Assembly: GCA_003251995.1 (NCBI GenBank)
Contig: QKDT01000115.1
Span: forward strand, 1-5,071
Direction of reading: 5' to 3'
Origin: Desulfovibrio desulfuricans
GTDB lineage: Bacteria; Desulfobacterota; Desulfovibrionia; Desulfovibrionales; Desulfovibrionaceae
Length of the DNA stretch: 5,071 nt
Position 1 is the first letter of the stretch. Every line of letters starts with the position of its first letter. The translations under genes were made by a program, and so were the position numbers. The notes below the pieces were generated by a model. That model worked only from the letters and a program-made list of their open reading frames with translations. It did not search any database and was not told the origin of the DNA. Below are positions 1-5,071 of this stretch, piece by piece.

Positions 1-409
1 CGCGGATCATTTCCTCAAACCACGCAAGCGGACGGGTGGGGTGGCAGCCGCCCACAATGTGCAGTTCGTCCAGGTGCAGGGGGGTTGCGTCCGCCGCGCG
101 CAGTCGGGTCAGCACGTCCTCAAGGCTCAAGGCAAACGCGCCGGGTTCGTCCTCTCTATCGCGCCTGAAGGCGCAAAAGGTGCAACCGTTGACGCACACG
201 TTGGTATAGTTGATCTGCCGGTTGACCACATAAAAAGCCTTGTGACCGTGCAGGCGGCAGCGCACGTGCAGCGCAAGCGCGCCCACGGCGGTAATATCTG
301 GGCAATTGAACAGGGTCAGCCCGTCTTCGGGCGAAAGCCGCTCCCCGGAGAGTACCTTTTCGCGGATAGACGAAAGGCCCAGTGCGGCGTAGTATGTTGC
401 GTCTAGCAT
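1..409 (-). CDS. mqnE: Aminofutalosine synthase MqnE (radical SAM), N-terminal part, cut by the window edge
   Basis: The reverse strand reads open from an ATG at 407-409 to the window edge, giving the first 136 residues of a protein that is usually about 370 long. Residues 77-84 carry the radical SAM cluster motif CVNGCTFC (CxxxCxxC), which binds the 4Fe-4S cluster. It is preceded by VNRQINYTNV and followed by AFRRDREDEPGAF and later ELHIVGGCHP, all typical of the MqnE/MqnC/CofH group. In the futalosine pathway MqnE joins SAM-derived adenosyl radical to 3-[(1-carboxyvinyl)oxy]benzoate to give aminofutalosine, in the cytoplasm. An AGGA ribosome site (plus-strand 417-420) lies 7 bases before the ATG and supports this start. 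The gene diverges from mqnD. The paralogue MqnC is the main alternative, because the C-terminal part that would separate them is outside the window; the HGHKAFYVVNRQ stretch before the cluster favours MqnE. Confidence 0.82.
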   Translation of the reverse strand, partial: MLDATYYAALGLSSIREKVLSGERLSPEDGLTLFNCPDITAVGALALHVRCRLHGHKAFYVVNRQINYTNVCVNGCTFCAFRRDREDEPGAFALSLEDVLTRLRAADATPLHLDELHIVGGCHPTRPLAWFEEMIR

Positions 410-453
410 ATTTGAATCCTGTGCATGGATTGGGGGCAAAATGCCGCTCGCAG

Positions 454-481
454 ATTAAGCCCCGCCGCCGCACACTGTCAA
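454..481 (-). promoter_or_regulatory. Candidate sigma70 promoter for mqnE
   Basis: On the minus strand a perfect -35 box TTGACA (plus-strand 476-481) is followed after 16 bases by CTTAAT (plus-strand 454-459), which matches four of six -10 positions. Transcription would start near 447, giving a leader of roughly 38 bases before the mqnE ATG. The -35 box sits two bases from the mqnD ribosome site on the other strand. The call rests on sequence match only. Confidence 0.45.
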
Positions 482-482
482 C

Positions 483-489
483 GTGAGGA
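483..489 (+). promoter_or_regulatory. Ribosome binding site that fixes the mqnD start
   Basis: GTGAGGA lies just upstream of the ATG at 494, with 4 bases between. It decides between this ATG and an in-frame upstream ATG at 425. The upstream ATG lacks such a site, and the 23 residues it would add look like read-through of the intergenic region rather than MqnD sequence. Confidence 0.75.
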
Positions 490-493
490 AAAA

Positions 494-1339
494 ATGTCTG
501 CCTTGCCGCCGCAAAACCTGTCCTTCGGCCTTTCCCCCTGCCCCAACGATACCTATATTTTTCATGCCATGCTGCACGGTCTGGTGCCGATCCCCGCGCC
601 GATCACGCCACACATGGCTGATGTGGAAGAACTGAACAATCTTGCCCGGCAAAAGGCGCTGGACGTAACCAAGATGTCGCTTGGCGCAACCACCGAGATC
701 ATGCATGATTATGCCCTGATGTCGTCAGGCGCGGCTCTTGGCTGGGGCTGCGGCCCCCTTGTGGTGGCGCGCAAAAATTTGAAGCCCGAAGACTGGCGCA
801 ATGCCACGGTGGCGGTGCCGGGCTTGCTGACAACCGCCAACTTGTTGCTGACCCTGCACGGCGGTTTTCAGGGGCCGCGCAAAGAAATGTTGTTCAGCGA
901 TGTGATGACCGCCGTGAGCAACGGCGAGGCAGATCTTGGGCTGATCATCCACGAGGGGCGCTTTACCTATGCGCGCCAAGGCCTTGTGAAACTGCTCGAT
1001 CTAGGGCAGTGGTGGGAGGCGGAATTTTCCTTGCCCCTGCCACTGGGGGCCATTGCAGTGCGGCGCGACCTGCCGCTGCCTCTGGCCCGGCGGGTGCAAA
1101 ACACCATTACTGCCAGCCTGGCCTACGCCAATGCCCACCCCGAGGATTCGCGCGAATTTATACGTTCGCACGCGCAGGAAATGGAAGAAAGCGTCACCAG
1201 CGCCCACATAAAAACTTTTGTGACCGATTTCAGCCTTGATCTTGGCGCGGCAGGGCGCGCAGCCATTGAGGCCCTGGTGGGCAGGGCTGCGGATATTATG
1301 GGCAAAACCCTGCCGTCCGAGGGATTGTTTTTGCGCTGA
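494..1339 (+). CDS. mqnD: 1,4-dihydroxy-6-naphthoate synthase MqnD
   Basis: This complete 281-residue protein has the usual length for MqnD, a cytoplasmic enzyme with a periplasmic-binding-protein-like fold. In the futalosine route to menaquinone it cleaves cyclic dehypoxanthinyl futalosine to 1,4-dihydroxy-6-naphthoate. Family signatures are visible in order: SPCPNDTYIFHAML at 14-27, DVTKMS at 57-62, GWGCGPLVV at 83-91, PGLLTTA at 109-115 and LIIHEGRFTY at 150-159. His153 in the last motif corresponds by position to the proposed catalytic histidine of the Thermus enzyme (His145), and Thr113/Thr114 fall in the known substrate-binding loop; these matches come from memory of the family, not from an alignment. 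The start at 494 is chosen for its ribosome site; a start at 425 in the same frame would add 23 unsupported residues. The gene diverges from mqnE, an earlier step of the same pathway. Confidence 0.93.
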   Translation: MSALPPQNLSFGLSPCPNDTYIFHAMLHGLVPIPAPITPHMADVEELNNLARQKALDVTKMSLGATTEIMHDYALMSSGAALGWGCGPLVVARKNLKPEDWRNATVAVPGLLTTANLLLTLHGGFQGPRKEMLFSDVMTAVSNGEADLGLIIHEGRFTYARQGLVKLLDLGQWWEAEFSLPLPLGAIAVRRDLPLPLARRVQNTITASLAYANAHPEDSREFIRSHAQEMEESVTSAHIKTFVTDFSLDLGAAGRAAIEALVGRAADIMGKTLPSEGLFLR

Positions 1340-1346
1340 CACACAA

Positions 1347-1371
1347 GGGCGCATTCGCCCGTAACCTTTTT
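1347..1371 (+). terminator. Weak terminator-like hairpin after mqnD
   Basis: GGGCG (1347-1351) pairs with CGCCC (1356-1360) around a CATT loop, and a run of five T follows at 1367-1371 after a 6-base gap. It starts 8 bases after the mqnD stop. The stem is only 5 bp and the T run is offset, so termination would be partial at best and read-through into the MATE gene is possible. The rest of the spacer to 1485 holds a second small GC-rich hairpin (1386-1401) and no convincing promoter. Confidence 0.3.
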
Positions 1372-1485
1372 CTCCCCCAAAGTTTCGCGCGTTGCGGCGC
1401 GGGCTGAACTCGTATTACCCCGGTACAACTGGGCTCGCTCTGGCGCTGACCTTGGCCCGCGCCATGGATCACCTGTGAGAACTGT

Positions 1486-2892
1486 ATGTTTGAAAAAATC
1501 TTTTCCCTTTCTGAGGCCCGCCGTTTTTACGCGGTGGGTCTACCTATCTTTATTGCCCAACTTTCACAGACGGGCATGACCTTTGCCGACACGGCTATGA
1601 GCGGACTATACAGTGCGCAGGCTCTGGCGGCGGTGGCGGTTGCCGGTTCCATATGGGCACCCGTGGCCCTGCTTGGTATTGGCTGCCTGCTGGCGCTCTC
1701 TCCCCTGAGCGCCCAGCTTGTGGGCTCCGGGCAGGCTGAGCGTGCGGCGCATCTGCTGCGGCAGGGCCTGTGGCTCACGCTTGGCATGAGCATTGTGCTG
1801 GTGAGCTTTTATTACGTCATATCCTTCCACCTGGAAATTTTTGGGCTTGAGCCTGAGCTTGCCCAAATAGCTGGGGCGTATCTGCGCGCCATCATGTGGG
1901 GTTTGCCGGGATTTTTGCTCTTTGTGAACCTGCGCAGCTTTCTTGAGGGTTTTTCCCGCACGCGCCCGGCTATGGTTATCGGCCTGCTGGGGCTGGCGCT
2001 CAATGTTCCCTGCAACTATGTACTTATTTATGGCAAGTTTGGCTTGCCAGCGATGGGCGGCGTGGGCTGCGGCGTGGCTTCGTCCGTAAGCTTTTGGTTT
2101 ATGGCCTTGTGCATGTTGTATTATCTGCGCCGCGATCCGCAGTACAAAAAGCTTGGGCCGCTGTTTGCCCCTTTGTTCAAGGGCGGGAGCCCCTGCGGCC
2201 CGCGTTTTGACGGTGCGCTTGTGCTGCGGGTGTTCCGCATCGGCTTTCCCGGTGCGTTAGCACTGTTTTTTGAAGTTTCGCTCTTCGCGCTCAGCGCCAT
2301 CCTGCTGGCCCCGTTGGGAACCGTGATGGTGGCTGGTCATCAGATTGCCCTCAACTTTGGGGCTCTGGTTTTTATGGTGCCGCTTTCCATCAGCATGACA
2401 GCCACCATCCGCGTTGGTCGCTGCCTGGGGGCGCGGCAGACAGAGCGCGCCAAGATTGTCGCCCGTACGGCCCTGACGCTGAGCGTGGTTTTTGCTCTGC
2501 TTATTGCCACGATCACGGTGCTGTTCCGGCACGGTATTGTGTCCATTTACACCCAGGATGCGGCTGTTGCCGCGCTTGCCATGCAACTGTTGCTCTATCA
2601 GGCGGCGTATCAGATTGTGGACGGGCTTCAGGTTGCGGGTATTGGTATTCTGCGTGGGCACAACGACACACGGATTATTTCCGTCATCTGTTTTGCGGCT
2701 TACTGGCTTGTGGGGCTGCCCTTGGGCTTTGCCCTGGCGCGCACCGACCTTCTGGTTCCGGCTATGGGGGCGGTTGGGTTCTGGATAGCCTATATTGTGG
2801 CTTTGGGATTTGGGGCTGGCTGTTATCTGTGGCGGGTGCGGCATCTGCACGCGCTTACGGGTGAGGACATGCTCATGCGTGTTAAGCGCTAG
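1486..2892 (+). CDS. MATE family (NorM type) multidrug/cation efflux antiporter
   Basis: This complete 468-residue inner-membrane protein has about twelve hydrophobic segments in two halves of six, joined by a polar loop near 214-244 (YLRRDPQYKK onward). That is the standard MATE layout and length. MATE pumps expel cationic drugs and dyes in exchange for Na+ or H+. Conserved pieces include FADTAMSG at 33-40, EGFSRTRPAM at 154-163, FEVSLFAL at 262-269, GHQIALNF at 284-291, the PLSISMTATIRVGRCLGA stretch at 299-316 and DGLQVAGIGILRG at 379-391. Asp35, Glu263 and Asp379 sit where Vibrio NorM has Asp36, Glu255 and Asp371, its cation-coupling residues, so transport activity is likely retained. The ribosome site is weak (GTGAGA, 1475-1480). 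The gene lies 146 bases after mqnD on the same strand; co-transcription is possible but unproven. Its substrate cannot be read from sequence, so no gene symbol is given. Confidence 0.93.
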   Translation: MFEKIFSLSEARRFYAVGLPIFIAQLSQTGMTFADTAMSGLYSAQALAAVAVAGSIWAPVALLGIGCLLALSPLSAQLVGSGQAERAAHLLRQGLWLTLGMSIVLVSFYYVISFHLEIFGLEPELAQIAGAYLRAIMWGLPGFLLFVNLRSFLEGFSRTRPAMVIGLLGLALNVPCNYVLIYGKFGLPAMGGVGCGVASSVSFWFMALCMLYYLRRDPQYKKLGPLFAPLFKGGSPCGPRFDGALVLRVFRIGFPGALALFFEVSLFALSAILLAPLGTVMVAGHQIALNFGALVFMVPLSISMTATIRVGRCLGARQTERAKIVARTALTLSVVFALLIATITVLFRHGIVSIYTQDAAVAALAMQLLLYQAAYQIVDGLQVAGIGILRGHNDTRIISVICFAAYWLVGLPLGFALARTDLLVPAMGAVGFWIAYIVALGFGAGCYLWRVRHLHALTGEDMLMRVKR

Positions 2893-2961
2893 AGGTCTTG
2901 TTAGCCGCTCACGTGGTCTTTGGCTGCACTGAACTTTTTTGACCAAGCAATGCTTCTATTT

Positions 2962-3002
2962 ACAAGCGGCGCAAGCGGGGGTTGCCCGTTTGCGCCGCTT
3001 GT
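2962..3002. terminator. Long hairpin between convergent genes, probable bidirectional terminator
   Basis: Bases 2962-2979 pair with 2985-3002 in an 18-bp stem with one G-U wobble and no bulge, closed by the 5-base loop GGTTG. It sits 69 bases after the MATE stop and 41 bases beyond the stop of the convergent receiver-TPR gene, where transcription from both sides should end. A clean T run is missing: the plus side continues CGTTGATTGCTTT and the minus side AAATAGAAGC. It may therefore stop transcription less sharply than a classical intrinsic terminator, or mainly protect 3' ends. Confidence 0.6.
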
Positions 3003-3043
3003 CGTTGATTGCTTTGGCAGCAACGGCCCTAAGACCTTAGCAA

Positions 3044-4618
3044 TTATTTTCGGAAGGCCTGCTTCCAGGTAAATTTTACAATGGACATCATATCGCTGAG
3101 GCTGCTTTTGCCGCCCAGCAAACTTCCCGCGCTTTTGCCCCGCGAGAGCGGGTCAAGCCGCGGCGGAATAGGGGTAGCACCAGAGATGGCGGGTTGCATT
3201 GCTTCCCCCGGGCTTTGGGCTGCCTGAGCAGATTGACCGGCCCCGTCGTGCTCTCCCCACAGCGAGATAACTGGCGAGGCTGCACCCTGACCGGCGCGCA
3301 GGCTGCCCGACCTGATGGCAGAGGCCTGCTGGTGCAGATCCGGCACATCTTCATCCGCCAGTTCAATACCGACTTGCGCGCGCGGACGCCCGGCATTGGT
3401 GGGCACACGGGGGCTTTCTGCGGCAGATGCCTGGCCTTGCTGTGTTAATCCCTGCTGTGCCTGACCCATGGGGGACAGCGGATTTTCCAGCCCTTCAGCG
3501 GATGCAGCTTCCGCTTCTTCCCGTTCACGGGCAGCCCTACTGGCCTTCCACTGGCGTTCCGTGGCTTCTTCAAGCTTTTTGGCCTCGGCTTCGCGCGTCA
3601 GTGTTTCAAGCGATATACGTATTTCTGCGCTAAGCGCCTCGGCATCTGCACCCAAGGCCTGTTCAAGGCAGGCTTCCATGTTTTTCAGCAGATCGTCGGG
3701 GGCATCTGTGGCAAGGCAGATTTGCGCCATGCGCTCACTGATCTGCTGCCTGGGCGTAATTTCATAGCCCTGGGCCAGAATTCCCGCCGCAAAATCAAAG
3801 TTGCCCTGGCGTATCTGCTGCAAGGCCTCAGACAAAAAGGGGCTCCGCGCGCTGGGGTCTTCCTGTAGCATGCGGGCATACACGGCCCTGGCGCGGTTCC
3901 ACTGCCGCGCGCGCACAAAGGTGGCTGCCGCCAGGGCAAGATAATGACGGTAGCGGGCCATGTCGCCCTTGCCTTTCCAGGCCGCCGCCATGCCAAGCTC
4001 TGCCTTGCCCTGAATAAGTGCGCCGCGCATTGCTCGCTGAAAGGCGTTGATTGCGCTGTTCCACTTGCGCTGCTCCAGGCACTGCATCCCCACGCGAAAG
4101 TAATCCTCGGGCTGGCGGATGGGCTTGAGCAAAATTCCGTATGTAGCCACGGCCTCGTCAAAGGCCTTGGTATCGGCAAGGTGGTCGGCCTTTTCCAGGT
4201 CTTCAATCGCGGCGCGCGAGGCTGCCAGAAAATCGAGGTGGGCCTTGAGCTGACTGAAGGAATACGGCCTGGAGAGCAGGGCGCTTGCACCGCAGCCAAG
4301 CGTGCGGAGTTGCTCCATTTCACTGTCATGGGGCAAAATGAGCAGCACCGGCATATCCAGCAGCATGGGGTGCAGGCGCAAAATTGCGCAGAACTGCTCG
4401 CCGTCCATGTCGGATAGGCGCTGCGAACAAACCACCACGTCGGGCTGAAAAGAAGGGAGGGGCTCGTCAAGGCCAGCCAGCATGCGGGCAGCCGCAACGC
4501 CGGAGGTGAGGCATTCAATGCGCTCGGCCCCAACCTCACGCAGGGCGCGTCTGTCCAGAGCGGCCATGGATTCGCTTTCGCAAAGAAGAAGAACATGGAT
4601 CTGCCGTGGGCGGGTCAT
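3044..4618 (-). CDS. Degenerate receiver domain protein with TPR-like region and low-complexity tail
   Basis: The 524-residue cytoplasmic protein starts with a response-regulator receiver fold (about 7-130): HVLLL as strand 1, QPDVVVCSQRLSDMDGEQF around the acceptor site, MPVLLILP as strand 4 and GASALLSRPYSFSQL at the end. Key residues have changed. The acceptor Asp is Ser65, the acidic pair is Cys13-Glu14, the strand-4 Thr/Ser is absent and the invariant Lys is Arg117, so normal phosphorylation is unlikely. Residues 140-290 form helical pairs resembling TPR repeats (YFRVGMQCLEQRKWNSAINA; RARQWNRARAVYARMLQEDP), suggesting protein binding. A charged, probably coiled-coil stretch (335-372) leads to a Gln/Ala/Ser/Gly/Pro-rich, probably disordered tail (373-500). 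It ends in a compact, basic/hydrophobic end (MMSIVKFTWKQAFRK). The start at 4618 has AAGGA 5 bases upstream; a start at 4717 would run over the candidate promoter. I do not recognise a named gene, and the partner is unknown. Confidence 0.85.
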   Translation of the reverse strand: MTRPRQIHVLLLCESESMAALDRRALREVGAERIECLTSGVAAARMLAGLDEPLPSFQPDVVVCSQRLSDMDGEQFCAILRLHPMLLDMPVLLILPHDSEMEQLRTLGCGASALLSRPYSFSQLKAHLDFLAASRAAIEDLEKADHLADTKAFDEAVATYGILLKPIRQPEDYFRVGMQCLEQRKWNSAINAFQRAMRGALIQGKAELGMAAAWKGKGDMARYRHYLALAAATFVRARQWNRARAVYARMLQEDPSARSPFLSEALQQIRQGNFDFAAGILAQGYEITPRQQISERMAQICLATDAPDDLLKNMEACLEQALGADAEALSAEIRISLETLTREAEAKKLEEATERQWKASRAAREREEAEAASAEGLENPLSPMGQAQQGLTQQGQASAAESPRVPTNAGRPRAQVGIELADEDVPDLHQQASAIRSGSLRAGQGAASPVISLWGEHDGAGQSAQAAQSPGEAMQPAISGATPIPPRLDPLSRGKSAGSLLGGKSSLSDMMSIVKFTWKQAFRK

Positions 4619-4623
4619 GCGTG

Positions 4624-4628
4624 TCCTT
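4624..4628 (-). promoter_or_regulatory. Ribosome binding site that fixes the receiver-TPR gene start
   Basis: On the minus strand AAGGA is followed by CACGC and the ATG at 4616-4618. The receiver domain begins almost at once after this ATG (MTRPRQIHVLLL). The 33 extra residues from a start at 4717 are Arg/Pro-rich and show no domain character. Confidence 0.7.
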
Positions 4629-4671
4629 GTCGGAAAGGTTCGTTGAAACCTGCCAGCGGAAGGGGCGGGCA

Positions 4672-4690
4672 GTACCTTTCGTAAAAGTAC
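4672..4690. repeat. Imperfect 19-bp palindrome at the expected transcription start
   Basis: GTACCTTTCGTAAAAGTAC reads nearly the same on both strands: GTAC ends match, TTT pairs with AAA, with one C/A mismatch and a 3-base centre. It touches the candidate -10 box and covers the predicted start of transcription of the receiver-TPR gene, a usual place for a repressor site. No known operator consensus is recognised. Confidence 0.4.
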
Positions 4691-4717
4691 CATACCCGCT
4701 GGAGCGGGCTTGCGCAA
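4689..4717 (-). promoter_or_regulatory. Candidate sigma70 promoter of the receiver-TPR gene
   Basis: Read on the minus strand, TTGCGC (plus-strand 4712-4717) and TATGGT (plus-strand 4689-4694) are spaced by exactly 17 bases. The -35 matches three of six consensus positions and the -10 four of six. The leader to the ATG at 4618 would be about 64 bases. The spacer contains a perfect inverted repeat, and a second palindrome covers the expected start point, so regulation here is plausible. Sequence match only. Confidence 0.35.
4695..4708. repeat. Perfect inverted repeat inside the promoter spacer
   Basis: CCCGCT and AGCGGG form a perfect 6-bp inverted repeat around GG, lying between the candidate -35 and -10 boxes of the receiver-TPR gene. 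It could be a binding site for a dimeric regulator or a chance GC-rich palindrome. Confidence 0.4.
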
Positions 4718-4785
4718 GAAAACAGCGCTGCCAAAATTGCTGAATCCCTGTTACAGAAATGTGATAAAACGTAGACTATCCGATA

Positions 4786-4828
4786 AAACAAGCACCTTGC
4801 AGCGGTTGAGGCGGCAAGGTGCTTGTTT
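4786..4828 (-). terminator. Strong intrinsic terminator of the zinc-ribbon gene
   Basis: Bases 4786-4800 pair perfectly with 4814-4828 in a 15-bp stem around a 13-base loop. On the minus strand the stem ends GCTTGTTTTATC, a short U-rich run. It lies 19 bases after the stop of the minus-strand zinc-ribbon gene, so it most likely ends that transcript and insulates the promoter of the receiver-TPR gene downstream. The plus-strand flank (TTTCTTTG) is also T-rich, so it may act both ways. Confidence 0.75.
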
Positions 4829-4847
4829 CTTTGTGCAGTGCAAAATG

Positions 4848-5071
4848 TCAGTAGGCAAATGGTATTATACGCGCGCGTGGCTGCTCGTCTTCATGCGCGC
4901 AGTAGTGTGGCGGGCACGAAAGTGCCGCATGGCAATACGGGCAGTGCAGCACGCCCTCATTACGTTCAAGACGGATAAGCCCGCCCTCGCTTTCATAGCA
5001 GCGCGGGCAAAACGGCCCGAGGTTGATGTCTTTTGCCTTGAGCCAGTAGAGCCCGTTGCGACGAAACAGGT
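4848..5071 (-). CDS. Zinc-ribbon protein, C-terminal end only (start outside the window)
   Basis: The reverse strand is open from the window edge to a TGA at 4848-4850 and gives the last 73 residues of a protein of unknown total length. Numbering from the first complete codon, Cys21-Pro-Arg-Cys24 and Cys43-Pro-Tyr-Cys46 make a classic four-cysteine zinc ribbon, separated by YESEGGLIRLERNEGVLH. The lead-in GLYWLKAKDINLGPFCPRCY resembles zinc ribbons found at the C-terminus of assorted uncharacterised bacterial proteins (GPFCP-C pattern). A second Cys/His group follows (Cys52, His55, Cys57, His59) and might hold another metal. The ribbon only suggests metal binding and protein or nucleic-acid contact; the function lies in the missing N-terminal part. 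The coding call is supported by the motif spacing and by the terminator right after the stop. Confidence 0.75.
   Translation of the reverse strand, partial: LFRRNGLYWLKAKDINLGPFCPRCYESEGGLIRLERNEGVLHCPYCHAALSCPPHYCAHEDEQPRARIIPFAY

Noticed and set aside
41..406. A 121-residue plus-strand open frame opposite mqnE
   Set aside because: The minus strand carries the radical SAM motif and family sequence without a break; the plus frame is its shadow.
415..431. AATCC/GGATT inverted repeat near the mqnE start as an operator
   Set aside because: The arms are only 5 bp and one arm includes the mqnE ribosome site; no better dyad was seen, so it is not supported as an operator.
1464..1478. A four-codon reading frame (ATG GAT CAC CTG TGA) just before the MATE start, as a possible leader peptide
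   Set aside because: It has no ribosome site of its own and no run of regulatory codons or alternative hairpins, so chance is the simpler explanation.
2257..2946. A 229-residue open frame antisense to the MATE gene
   Set aside because: The product is Arg/Gln/His/Asn-rich with no recognisable fold, and the plus strand encodes an unmistakable MATE protein over the same bases.
2893..3037. AGGTCTT (2893-2899) and AAGACCT (3031-3037) as terminal inverted repeats of a small mobile element
   Set aside because: The repeats are only 7 bp, there is no target duplication and nothing element-like inside apart from the hairpin.
3685..4596. A 303-residue open frame on the minus strand inside the receiver-TPR gene
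   Set aside because: It lies in a shifted frame of the same strand and its product is Trp/Cys/Ser/Pro/Arg-rich with no domain, while the other frame has clear receiver and TPR-like sequence. It is a GC-rich shadow.
4700..4740. A sigma54 promoter (TTGGCA ... TTGC) upstream of the receiver-TPR gene
   Set aside because: The GG and GC elements are 15 bases apart rather than the required 10.

Overview
The window looks like ordinary chromosome from a GC-rich, menaquinone-making anaerobe. The protein sequences resemble those of Desulfovibrio and relatives (Desulfovibrionaceae). That assignment rests on how the proteins read and on the futalosine-route genes; it is an inference, since no rRNA or other marker is present. 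There are five protein genes, two of them cut by the window edges. No tRNA, rRNA, CRISPR array, insertion sequence or phage gene was seen.

Left part (1-1339): two genes of the futalosine (mqn) route to menaquinone stand back to back. On the minus strand is the N-terminal third of a radical SAM enzyme, most likely aminofutalosine synthase MqnE. On the plus strand is a complete 1,4-dihydroxy-6-naphthoate synthase, MqnD. Only 84 bases separate the start codons, so their promoters must overlap or lie very close together.

Middle (1340-3043): a spacer of about 146 bases with a weak terminator-like hairpin leads into a complete NorM-type MATE multidrug/cation antiporter on the plus strand. It is followed by an 18-bp hairpin lying between this gene and the convergent gene beyond it.

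Right part (3044-5071): a minus-strand gene encodes a 524-residue protein with a degenerate response-regulator receiver domain, a TPR-like helical region, a charged coiled-coil segment and a long low-complexity tail. Its receiver lacks the usual phospho-acceptor aspartate. A candidate sigma70 promoter with two palindromes lies upstream of it. A strong intrinsic terminator then separates it from the 3' end of another minus-strand gene, which encodes a Cys-rich zinc-ribbon C-terminus.

The two mqn genes work in one pathway. Nothing in the sequence ties the MATE pump, the receiver-TPR protein and the zinc-ribbon protein to that pathway or to each other. No clearly new multi-gene system is visible. 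The most unusual item is the pseudo-receiver/TPR protein and its palindrome-rich promoter.
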